64,000 nt of DNA from positions 248,001-312,000 of the forward strand of contig CAVVMR010000006.1 in assembly GCA_963749515.1 (NCBI GenBank), written 5' to 3'. The position numbers and the translations under genes were made by a program. The DNA is from Gaiellasilicea sp963749515 (GTDB lineage: Bacteria; Actinomycetota; Thermoleophilia; Gaiellales; Gaiellaceae). Under the pieces are notes generated by a model that saw only the letters and a list, made by a program, of their open reading frames with translations, was not told the origin of the DNA and did not search any database. Positions 1-9,944 of this stretch are shown piece after piece; positions within the stretch are counted from its first letter, which is position 1; the number at the start of each line of letters is the position of its first letter.

Positions 1-1
1 G

Positions 2-736
2 TGGCTGATCGAGGAGGTGCGCGACGAGTTCCCCGACACGGTCTTCTTCGCCGAGGCCTTCACCCGGCCGGCGATGATGACCACGCTCGCGAAGATCGGC
101 TTCAGCCAGTCGTACACCTACTTCACGTGGAAGAACACGAAGGCCGAGCTGACGGAGTTCCTGCAGCTGCTGCTCGCGTGGGCGCCGTACTACCGGCCGA
201 ACTTCTTTGCGAACACGCCGGACATCCTCCACGAGTACCTGCAGGAGGGCGGTCCGCCCGCCTTCGAGGCGCGCCTCGTGCTCGCCGCGACGCTCTCGCC
301 CTCGTACGGGATCTACTCCGGCTACGAGCACTTCGAGAACGTGCCGGTGACCGCCGGGAGCGAGGAGTACCTCGACTCGGAGAAGTACGAGCTCAAGCGC
401 CGCAGGCTCGACGGGCCGCTGCTGCCGCTCCTGCAGCGGCTGAATGCGATCCGCCGCGCCGAGCCGGCGCTGCAGCGATTCGAGAACCTGCGCCTTCTCG
501 GCACGCACGGCGAGTACGTGTTCGCCTACGCGAAGGGAACGGAGATCGCGGTCGCGGTCAATCTCGACCCGCACGCGCCCCGCGAGGACGTCGTCGTCGT
601 CCCGCCGGACATCGGCCTGCCCGAGGAGTTCCCCGTTCGTGACCTGCTCACCGGCGAGCGCTACCGCTGGCGGATCGGCCGCAACTACGTAGGACTCGGC
701 CCCGGACAGTCGCATCTGATGAAAATCGAGGCATGA
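2..736 (+). CDS. glgE: alpha-1,4-glucan:maltose-1-phosphate maltosyltransferase GlgE (3' part)
   Basis: This is the last 244 codons of GlgE, the GH13 maltosyltransferase that extends linear alpha-1,4-glucan from maltose-1-phosphate in the cytoplasm. The start and the nucleophile region lie upstream of the window. The motif FFAEAFTRP carries the general-acid Glu at about residue 18 of the visible part, and FFANTPDIL carries the third catalytic Asp near residue 74. These blocks and the KNTKAELTE stretch are typical of GlgE rather than of general amylases. A beta-sandwich C-domain ends the protein. The next genes supply its substrate: treS makes maltose from trehalose and mak phosphorylates it. 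The identification is firm; only the truncation by the window edge limits it. Confidence 0.95.
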   Translation, partial: WLIEEVRDEFPDTVFFAEAFTRPAMMTTLAKIGFSQSYTYFTWKNTKAELTEFLQLLLAWAPYYRPNFFANTPDILHEYLQEGGPPAFEARLVLAATLSPSYGIYSGYEHFENVPVTAGSEEYLDSEKYELKRRRLDGPLLPLLQRLNAIRRAEPALQRFENLRLLGTHGEYVFAYAKGTEIAVAVNLDPHAPREDVVVVPPDIGLPEEFPVRDLLTGERYRWRIGRNYVGLGPGQSHLMKIEA

Positions 737-809
737 CCAATCTCGGCCAACCTGCCTCGAACAGACATGACGGGGCCGGGACCTGTCATGCCCGAAGGGT
801 ACGTGTCCG

Positions 810-2466
<1,657 letters not shown>

Positions 2467-2477
<11 letters not shown>

Positions 2478-3882
2478 CCTCAGAGACCGCATCCAGCAGG
2501 GCGACCTGCACTTCCTCGACGGCCTCGTCCTGCTGGGGACGATCGCCTCGCAACGGTGGTTCGGCGGCAAGTCGCGCGACGTGCTCGATGCGCGTGTCCT
2601 GGACGCGGGCGTGGTTCCGGGCGAGCCGCCGCTCCTGGCGTTCGCGATCGTCGAGGTTCGCTACGGGCTTCAGACCCACGACCTGTACCACCTGCCGCTC
2701 GGCTTCCGGCCCGAGGCGGACAAGTGGAAAGAGTCGATCATCGCGGCGACCGACGGGTGGACGGTCTACGACGCGATCGCGGACCCGGACCTCGTCCGCG
2801 GCATCGTCGACCTGGTCGCCGACGACGAGACGCTGGACATCGGCGAAGCGACCCTTCTCTTCCGCAGCGGGGGCGATCTCCGCGGGAGTCTCGGCGAGCG
2901 GTCCGAGATCCGGCCGATGGGTGCGGAGCAGTCGAACAGCTCGCTCGTGATCGACGAGCGCCTGGCGCTGAAGCTCTACCGGCGGATCGAAGCGGGGATG
3001 AATCCGGAGCTCGAGATCCTCCGCTTCCTCACGGAGCGAGGGTTCGAGCACATCGCCGCACTCGAGGGCTACATCTCCTACGAGGGCAGGCCGCTGGAGG
3101 CGACGCTGGCGATCCTGCAGCAGTTCATCCCCGCCAAGGGTGACGGCTGGGAGCTCGCGCTCGACACGCTGGGGTCCGATCCCGGTTGGCTGCCGGCGCA
3201 CACCCGCCGGCTCGGCGAGGTCACGGCCGAGCTCCACAACGCTCTCGGCTCCGATCCCGTCGACCCCCACTTCGCGCCCGAGGAGCCCAGCAACGAGGCC
3301 CTCGCGCTCATCTCGGCCTCCATCGACGAGGAGATCGAGCAGGTGTTCGCGGCTCTGCCGGACATCCCCACAGTGGCCCCGGTCCGGGGTCGCGGCGAGG
3401 AGGTCCGCGACCGACTCCGCTCGCTCACCCACATCGGCTCCGTCGGCCGGGTGATCCGCCATCACGGCGACTACCACCTGGGCCAGGCGCTCTGGACGAA
3501 CGACGACGACTGGCTGATCCTCGACTTCGAGGGCGAGCCCGCGCGCTCGGTGCCGGAGCGGCGTCGCAAGCGCTCGCCGCTGCGCGACGTCGCCGGGATG
3601 CTCCGGTCCTTCGCCTACGCCGCCTCGGCGTCGGTGATCCAGCGTGACGTGAAGCCACCCGCGGGCTGGGAGGAGGAATGCCGCTCGGAGTTCATCGAGG
3701 GCTACCTCGCCACGGTCGACGCGGCGCTCCTGCCCGCCGATCGCAAGTCGATCGAGCGGCTGCTCACGGTCTTCGAGCTCGAGAAGGCCGTCTACGAGCT
3801 CCGGTACGAGCTCGGCAACCGGCCCGACTGGGTCTCGATCCCGGTCGCAGGAATTCTCCGCATGCTGGAGCAGGACCTTTGA
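2467..3882 (+). CDS. mak: maltokinase
   Basis: Mak (Pep2) phosphorylates maltose with ATP to alpha-maltose-1-phosphate, the donor for GlgE. The 471 residues have the family N-terminal cap (RWFGGKSRD near residue 30). The aminoglycoside-phosphotransferase-like kinase core shows the catalytic HHGDYHLGQ near residue 333 and the metal-binding DFEGEPARS near 353. It is followed by the maltokinase-specific RRKRSPLRDVAGMLRSF. The ATG at 2467 lies inside the end of treS. Its TGA stop (3880-3882) overlaps the TTG start of glgB at 3879, so treS, mak and glgB are packed as one translational unit. In some actinobacteria Mak is fused to TreS; here they are separate. Confidence 0.94.
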
Positions 3883-5760
3883 GACTCGGTGAGCTCGATC
3901 TTCACCTCGCGGGCGAGGGACGGCACGAGCGGATCTACGAGCGCCTCGGCGCCCACGTCGTCGACGAGGGCGTCTCGTTCGCCGTCTGGGCTCCGAACGC
4001 GCGCGCCGTCTCGGTCGTCGGCGACTGGAACCGCTGGGACGGCCGGGTGGACCAGCTCGAGCTGCTCGGCTCCTCCGGGATCTGGTCGGCGACCGTGCCG
4101 GAGGCCTCGGAGGGTGACGGCTACAAGTACGAGGTGCACGGCGCGGACGGGCAGCTGCGCCTGAAGGCCGATCCGTTCGCCTTCTACGCCGAGGTGCCGC
4201 CGAAGACCGCGTCCAGGGTCTATCAGTCTCGCTACGAGTGGAGCGACAGCGCCTGGATGGCTCGCCGCCAGACGGCGGAGCCGCTGAAGGAGCCGCTCTC
4301 GATCTACGAGGTGCACGCGGAGTCGTGGCGTCTAGGCCTGGGCTGGAAGGAGCTCGCGGAGCAGCTCGTCTCCTACGCCGACGAGCTCGGCTTCACGCAC
4401 GTCGAGTTCATGCCGGTCATGCACCACCCGTTCTCCGGCTCGTGGGGCTATCAGGTGACGGGCTTCTACGCGCCGGTCTCGACGATGGGCGAGCCCGACG
4501 ACTTCCGGGCGCTGGTCGACGCGCTGCACGGCGCGGGGATCGGCGTGATCCTGGACTGGGTGCCGGCGCACTTCCCGCGCGACGAGTTCGCGCTCGGCCG
4601 TTTCGACGGCACCGCCCTGTACGAGCACGAGGATCCCGCGGCGCGGCTCGCATCCCGACTGGGGCACGCTCGTCTTCAACCTCGGCCGCAACGAGGTGCG
4701 GAACTTCCTGCTCGCGAACGCGCTCTACTGGGCGCGGGAGTTCCACGCCGACGGCATTCGCGTCGACGCCGTCGCGTCGATGCTCTACCTCGACTACTCG
4801 CGCAAGCCCGGGGAATGGGTGCCGAACGCCTTCGGCGGCCGCGAGGATCTCGACGCGGTTTCCTTCCTGCGCGAGCTGAACGAGGTGCTCCACGACCGCG
4901 AGCCCGGCATCCTCTCGATCGCCGAGGAGTCGACGGCATGGCCGGGCGTCTCGCGTCCGACCCACCTCGGCGGGCTCGGCTTCGGCTTCAAGTGGAACAT
5001 GGGCTGGATGCACGACACGCTCGAGTACTTCTCCAAGGAGCCGGTCCACCGCCGCTTCCACCACCACGAGCTCACGTTCTCGATGGTCTACGCCTGGAAC
5101 GAGAACTTCGTGCTGCCGCTCTCGCACGACGAGGTCGTCCACGGCAAGCGCTCGCTGCTCGGCCGGATGACCGGCGACCGCTGGCAGCGCTTCGCGAACC
5201 TACGCGCGCTCTACGCCTACATGTGGGCTCATCCGGGCAAGCAGCTCCTCTTCATGGGCTGCGAGTTCGCGCAGGAGAAGGAGTGGAGCGAGCCGGCCGG
5301 CTCACTCGACTGGCACCTGCTGGACGAAGCCGATCACCATGGAGTGCTCGACCTGATCCGCGATCTCAACCGCGTCTACGACGAGGAGCCGGCCCTCTGG
5401 GAGCTCGACCACTCGCACGAGGGGTTCCGCTGGCTCGAGCCGAATGCCGCGAACGAGAACGTGCTTGCCTTCGTCCGCGTCTCGGAGGACCGCAAGCGCT
5501 GGCTCGTGTGCGCGTGCAACCTCTCGCCGGTCGTCCGCGAAGGCTGGCGGCTCGGGCTGCCGGCGGGCGGCACCTGGCGCGAGGCGCTGAACACCGACTC
5601 CCGCTTCTACGGCGGCTCCGACGTCGGCAACGGGCTCGGGCTGGAGGCGGAGAAGGTGCCGTGGAACGAGCAGCAGTACTCGGTCGAGGTCACACTGCCG
5701 CCCCTCGGCGTCGTCTGGCTCGTCCCCGAGGGCACGCCTGCGAAGGACGGCACGAAATGA
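3879..5760 (+). CDS. glgB: 1,4-alpha-glucan branching enzyme GlgB (one +1 frameshift)
   Basis: GlgB makes alpha-1,6 branches in glycogen. The frame starts at TTG 3879, overlapping the mak stop, and encodes a CBM48 domain (FAVWAPNARAVSVVGDWNRW) and the start of the GH13 barrel (MPVMHHPFSGSWGYQ). The reading frame then shifts by one base near 4634-4636. Removing one C from GATCCCGCGG restores EHEDPRRGSHPDWGTLVFNLGRNEVRN, here given in two family-typical blocks: EHEDPRRGSHPDWG and TLVFNLGRNEVRNF. After correction the catalytic residues are D295 (GIRVDAVASM), E348 (LSIAEEST) and D416 (LSHDEVVHG), and the length is about 626 residues, normal for short GlgB. As the bases stand the product would stop early. 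A base-calling error is more likely than a real mutation, because three other genes here show the same kind of +1 shift. Confidence 0.9.
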
Positions 5761-5784
5761 GCTTGTGTTTCTGAAACACAAGCT
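5760..5784. repeat. 25-bp perfect palindrome, copy 1
   Basis: The arms AGCTTGTGTTTC and GAAACACAAGCT flank a single central T at 5772. The palindrome begins on the last base of the glgB stop codon. It could form a hairpin with an 11-bp stem followed by TTTCTC, so it may end or attenuate the glgB transcript. It could equally be an operator for a dimeric regulator, because a second copy lies 73 bp downstream. No other copy is visible in the window. Confidence 0.7.
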
Positions 5785-5835
5785 TTCTCGGTCCGGCACT
5801 CGGCTTCGCTGAGCCACCCGCGGCGGTTTTCCACA

Positions 5836-5854
5836 TTGTGTTTCTGAAACACAA
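5836..5854. repeat. 19-bp perfect palindrome, copy 2
   Basis: This repeats the core of the palindrome at 5760-5784 (TTGTGTTTC, central T, GAAACACAA). The centres (5772 and 5845) are 73 bp apart, close to seven turns of B-DNA, which would place two bound dimers on the same face. It ends 30 bases before the GTG start of the ABC exporter operon. Control of that operon is the simplest reading; a dispersed repeat family is the alternative. Confidence 0.65.
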
Positions 5855-5884
5855 GCCTCTTTCGCGCGTCGCTAGGGTGCCGGG

Positions 5885-6871
5885 GTGACGCCGACGAACA
5901 GCATCGAGGTCGAGCAGCTCGTCCGCGAGTTCAAGAAGGGGCCGCGGGCGGTCGACGGGATCGACCTGCGCGTCGACCCGGGCGAGATCTACGGCTTCCT
6001 CGGCCCGAACGGCGCCGGCAAGTCGACCACGGTCCTGATGCTGACGACGCTGCTCCCGCCCACGGCCGGCACCGCGAGGGTCGGCGGCTACGACGTCGTC
6101 AAGCAGGGTCCGAAGGTGCGCTCCGTGATCGGAGCAGCGCTGCAGGAGGCGGCGCTCGATCCGATGCTGACGGGGCGCGACCATCTGCGCCTGCAGTCCA
6201 CGCTGCAGGGGATCTCGCGCGCCGAGCGCAAGTCGCGCTCGAACGAGCTGCTCGAGCGCGTCGGCCTGACCGAGGCGGCCGATCGCAAGGTCGGCGGCTA
6301 CTCGGGCGGGATGAAGCGTCGGCTCGACCTGGCGCTCGCGCTCGTGCACCGCCCGCGGATCCTCTTCCTCGACGAGCCGACGACCGGGCTCGACATCCAG
6401 AGCCGCACCGCGCTCTGGGAGGAGGTTGCACGCCTCGCGCACGACGAGGGGGTGACCGTCTTCCTGACGACGCAGTACCTCGAGGAGGCGGACGTTCTCG
6501 CCGACCGGGTCGGGATCATCGACCACGGACACATCGTCGCCGAGGGCACGCCCACTGCGCTGAAGGCCGAGATCGGACTGCCGAGCGTGCACGCCATCCC
6601 GGCCGAGGAGTCGGATCGCGAGCGGCTCGTCCTTGCGCTGGCTCCGTACGGCGAGGCGCTCGGGAGCGGGTCGCGCGACGTCGTCGTCCGGCTGCGCGAA
6701 GGGCTCGCAGGGCTTCCGGCCGTCGTCCGGGCGGTCGACGACGCCGGCGTCACGCTCGCAAGCCTCGAGATCCAGGCGCCCTCGCTCGACGACGTGTTCC
6801 TCGCCAAGACCGGCCGTTCACTGGAGGGCGCCGCAGACGACGAGGCGGACGCGGCCGAGCCGGCCGCGTGA
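5885..6871 (+). CDS. ABC-2 type exporter ATP-binding protein (DrrA-like)
   Basis: This is the nucleotide-binding subunit of an ABC-2 exporter. The 328 residues contain Walker A GPNGAGKST near residue 40, Q-loop ALQEAALD, signature YSGGMKRRLDLA, Walker B RILFLDEPTTGLD and a switch region with VFLTTQYLEEAD, a form typical of daunorubicin-resistance (DrrA) ATPases. The last 90 residues form the family C-terminal extension. The GTG at 5885 has AGGGTG upstream. It overlaps the first permease by four bases (GTGA), and a second permease follows with the same overlap, so all three form one operon. The substrate is unknown. Its place between the two halves of a glucan cluster may be chance. Confidence 0.92.
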   Translation: MTPTNSIEVEQLVREFKKGPRAVDGIDLRVDPGEIYGFLGPNGAGKSTTVLMLTTLLPPTAGTARVGGYDVVKQGPKVRSVIGAALQEAALDPMLTGRDHLRLQSTLQGISRAERKSRSNELLERVGLTEAADRKVGGYSGGMKRRLDLALALVHRPRILFLDEPTTGLDIQSRTALWEEVARLAHDEGVTVFLTTQYLEEADVLADRVGIIDHGHIVAEGTPTALKAEIGLPSVHAIPAEESDRERLVLALAPYGEALGSGSRDVVVRLREGLAGLPAVVRAVDDAGVTLASLEIQAPSLDDVFLAKTGRSLEGAADDEADAAEPAA

Positions 6872-7644
6872 GCGGGGTCTCGGCCCAGGTCGGCGCGCTC
6901 GCGCGGCGCTCGATCCTCCGCACGATCCGCCAGCCGGCGGCGGTGGTGTTTCCCCTGATCTTCCCGATGCTGCTGCTGCTCGTGAACTCGGCCGGGCTCA
7001 AGGCGTCGACGAAGCTGCCCGGCTTCCCGACCGACTCCTTTCTCGCGTTCGCGCTCGCCGTCCCGTTCATCCAGGGAGCGCTCTTCTCGACGATGAATGC
7101 AGGCACCGATCTTGCGCGCGACATCCAGACCGGCTTCCTCAACAGGCTCTCTCTGACCTCGATGCGAGGCATGGCGCTGATCGCCGGTCAGCTGGCGGGC
7201 GTGGTCGTCCTCGGCCTCGTCCAGGCGGCGTTCTACATCGCCGTGGGGCTGATCGTCGGTGTCGACTTCGCCGCCGGCGCGCTCGGGATCCTCGTGCTCT
7301 TCGCCTTCGCCGCCGTCGTCTCGATCAGCTTCGGTGCGCTCGGAGTGTTCCTCGCGCTTCGGACCGGCTCGGGGGAGGCGATCCAGGGCCTCTTCCCGCT
7401 GCTCTTCGTCTTTCTCTTCCTCTCCTCGATGAACACGCCACGGGACCTGATCGGCGTCGACTGGTTCCGCTTCGTCGCGACGATCAACCCGGTCTCGTAC
7501 CTGATCGAATGCGTCCGGAGCGTGATCATCATCGGCTGGGACGGCGACGCCCTCGCCCTCGGATTCGCCTTCGCCGTCGCGATCGGGATCGTCTCGACGA
7601 TGGCCGCGTCGCTCGCGCTCAGGCAGAGGCTGGTGCGGACGTGA
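6868..7644 (+). CDS. ABC-2 type exporter permease
   Basis: This membrane protein of 258 residues has six predicted hydrophobic segments. An N-terminal segment (VVFPLIFPMLLLLVNSAG) is followed by a long polar loop, then a cluster of helices from about residue 100 to the end. It has the ABC-2 pattern FVATINPVSYLIECVRS before the last helix. GTG 6868 shares GTGA with the stop of the ATPase, and the gene overlaps the next permease by four bases. Together with the next permease it should form a heterodimeric channel. Confidence 0.88.
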   Translation: MSGVSAQVGALARRSILRTIRQPAAVVFPLIFPMLLLLVNSAGLKASTKLPGFPTDSFLAFALAVPFIQGALFSTMNAGTDLARDIQTGFLNRLSLTSMRGMALIAGQLAGVVVLGLVQAAFYIAVGLIVGVDFAAGALGILVLFAFAAVVSISFGALGVFLALRTGSGEAIQGLFPLLFVFLFLSSMNTPRDLIGVDWFRFVATINPVSYLIECVRSVIIIGWDGDALALGFAFAVAIGIVSTMAASLALRQRLVRT

Positions 7645-8408
7645 GGATCTGGCCGGTTGCTTCCGGGGTCGCGTGGCGGACGCTGAAGAACGTCTTCACG
7701 AACCCGGCGCTGTTCTTCCCGTCGCTCATCTTCCCGCTCTTCTTCTTCACCGCGTTCGCAGGCGGGCTCTCCCAGGTTGCGGACGTGCCGGGCTTCGACT
7801 TCGAGCCGGGCTACACCGCGTTCCAGTTCTGCTTCGTCCTCATCCAGTCCGCGGCGTTCGGCGGCGTCTTCACGGGCTTCGGGATCGCGCGCGACTTCGA
7901 GTCGGGGTTCGCGCGGCGGCTGCTGCTCGCGGCGCCGAACAGGACGGGGATCGTGCTCGGCTACGCCCTCGCGGCGCTCGGGCGCTGGGTGGTCACCGCA
8001 GCCGTCCTCACCGTGGTCGCGCTCCTCTCCGGGATGAACCTCTTCGGCGGGCCGCTCGACGTCGTCGGGATGTACACGCTCGCGCTCCTGGTCAACGTCG
8101 CCGGGCTGCTCTGGGCCTCAGGCATCGCGATGCGCTTCCGGTCGATCCAGGCCGGGCCGCTGATGCAGATGCCGGTCTTCATCCTGCTCTTCTTCGCCCC
8201 TGTCTACGTGCCGCTCGACCTGCTCGAGGGCTGGATCGAGGTGAGCGCGAAGCTGAATCCGATCACCTATGTCCTCGAGGCCGAGCGGAGCATGCTCGCC
8301 GCCGACGAGATCCACGTCGTGCTGGCGTTCGGGCTCGCTGTCGGGTTGATCCTGGGCTTCTCGCTCTGGGCGTTGCGCGGCCTGCGCTCGGCGGAGGCGG
8401 CCGGCTAG
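7641..8408 (+). CDS. ABC-2 type exporter permease
   Basis: This second permease has 255 residues. The frame stays open far upstream, but GTG 7641, overlapping the previous stop as GTGA, gives the natural N-terminus (VRIWPVASGVAWRTLKNVF). It shares the family layout: a first helix rich in Phe (LFFPSLIFPLFFFTAFAGG), a loop with FESGFARRLLLAAPNR and the late motif LNPITYVLEAERSML. It is paralogous to the preceding permease, and the two probably pair. Its stop is 18 bases before treZ, so transcription may continue into the trehalose genes. Confidence 0.88.
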   Translation: MRIWPVASGVAWRTLKNVFTNPALFFPSLIFPLFFFTAFAGGLSQVADVPGFDFEPGYTAFQFCFVLIQSAAFGGVFTGFGIARDFESGFARRLLLAAPNRTGIVLGYALAALGRWVVTAAVLTVVALLSGMNLFGGPLDVVGMYTLALLVNVAGLLWASGIAMRFRSIQAGPLMQMPVFILLFFAPVYVPLDLLEGWIEVSAKLNPITYVLEAERSMLAADEIHVVLAFGLAVGLILGFSLWALRGLRSAEAAG

Positions 8409-8426
8409 GTCGGATACCGTCGGGCC

Positions 8427-9944
8427 GTGTCTCTCGCCACGAAGTCACCGTTCGGCGCCGTTCCGGTCGAGCCCGGGACCGTCGAGCTGCGCACCTGGGC
8501 TCCGGAAGCGCGGGCCGTGGCCGTGCGACTCGCGGACGGCGATCACCCGCTGACCGAGGCGGCGGACGGCGTCTGGGAAGGCCAGGTGCCCGCCTCGCCC
8601 GGGGACGACTATCGCTTCGTCCTCGCTGGGGCCGGCGTCTGGCCCGACCCGTGCTCGCGCTGGCAGCCGGAGGGCGTTCGCGGGCCTTCCCGCATCCTGG
8701 ACACGAGTGCTTTCGACATTGCACCCGGGCCTGCGCTCGCCCTCGAGGAGCTGGTCCTCTACGAGCTTCACGTCGGCACCTTCTCGCGGGAGGGAACGTT
8801 CGACGGCGTGATCCCGCGCCTGGCCGGGCTGCGCCGGCTCGGCGTCACGGCGATCGAGCTGATGCCGGTGGCGACCTTCCCCGGCAATCGCGGCTGGGGG
8901 TACGACGGGCTCTATCCCTTCGCACCGCACCCGGCGTACGGCGGCCCGGAGGGCCTGGCGCGGCTCGTGGACGCCGCGCACCGTGAGGGCCTCGGGGTGA
9001 TCCTCGACGTCGTCTACAACCACCTCGGCCCTGGCAACGAGGCATTGCGCGCGTTCGGGAGGTACTTCACCGAGCGCTTCGGCGAGACGCCGTGGGGCGA
9101 GGCGCTCGACTACTCGAAGCTCGGAGTGCGCGAGTGGGCGATTCAGAACGCCGAGCTCTGGGTTCGCGACTACGGGATCGACGGCCTCCGGCTCGATGCG
9201 GTCCACGCCGTCCAGGACGACTCCGACCGCCACGTGCTCGTGGAGCTCGCCGACCGCGTCCATGCCGCACATCCGGGAGCGCTCGTGATCAGCGAGATGG
9301 GACCGCCGAACTTCCAGCCACTCCGCGAGTGGGAGCACGACGCGATGTGGCTGGACAGCCTCCACCACGCCCTGCACGTCGCGCTGACCGGCGAGCGGGA
9401 CGGGTACTACGCGGATTTCGACGGCTCGATCTCCCGCATCGCGGCCGAGCTGGCCAGGCCGGAGGGATCGAGGATCGTGGCCTGCGCCCAGAATCACGAC
9501 CAGGTCGGAAACCGCGCGGTCGGCGACAGGCTTCCACCTGCCAAGCGGCGCGTGGCCGCGGCTGTCGTGCTCTTCGGTCTCTTCACCCCGCTCCTCTTCC
9601 AGGGCGAGGAGTACGGCGAGACGGCGCCCTTCCAGTACTTCACCGACCACATCGACCCGTTCATCGCCGACGCGACGCGGGAGGGCCGGCGCCGCGAGTT
9701 CGCCCACTTCGCCGGCTTCTCCGAGGAGGTCCCGGACCCGCAGGATCCGGCGACGTTCGAGCGGTCGAGGCTGACGCCCGCCGAGCCCGAGGAGCTCTAC
9801 GTGCGCCTGCTCCGGCTGCGGCCGGAGCTCCCGCGCGAGCTGGAGATCGCGGTCGACGAGGCGGCGCGAACGCTCGAGCTCCGCCGCGGCCGCGCGACGC
9901 TGCGCGCGGACTTCGCGAACGAGACCGTGGAGCTCGACGCGTGA
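8427..9944 (+). CDS. treZ: malto-oligosyltrehalose trehalohydrolase TreZ
   Basis: TreZ releases trehalose from the reducing end of maltooligosyltrehalose made by TreY. The 505 residues show an N-terminal beta-sandwich (LRTWAPEARAVAVRL), then a GH13 barrel with D257 (GLRLDAVHA), E290 (LVISEMGPPNF) and the third acid near residue 356 (AQNHDQVGN). The motif GTFDGVIPRL and the end of the barrel with FQGEEYGET are typical of TreZ. GTG 8427 is the first start after the exporter. The TGA stop overlaps the GTG of glgX by four bases. Confidence 0.93.
   Translation: MSLATKSPFGAVPVEPGTVELRTWAPEARAVAVRLADGDHPLTEAADGVWEGQVPASPGDDYRFVLAGAGVWPDPCSRWQPEGVRGPSRILDTSAFDIAPGPALALEELVLYELHVGTFSREGTFDGVIPRLAGLRRLGVTAIELMPVATFPGNRGWGYDGLYPFAPHPAYGGPEGLARLVDAAHREGLGVILDVVYNHLGPGNEALRAFGRYFTERFGETPWGEALDYSKLGVREWAIQNAELWVRDYGIDGLRLDAVHAVQDDSDRHVLVELADRVHAAHPGALVISEMGPPNFQPLREWEHDAMWLDSLHHALHVALTGERDGYYADFDGSISRIAAELARPEGSRIVACAQNHDQVGNRAVGDRLPPAKRRVAAAVVLFGLFTPLLFQGEEYGETAPFQYFTDHIDPFIADATREGRRREFAHFAGFSEEVPDPQDPATFERSRLTPAEPEELYVRLLRLRPELPRELEIAVDEAARTLELRRGRATLRADFANETVELDA

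Noticed and set aside
6633..7640. Upstream extension of the second ABC-2 permease and similar long out-of-frame stretches
   Set aside because: They are Arg/Pro-rich shadows of neighbouring genes, typical of GC-rich DNA, with no domain match.
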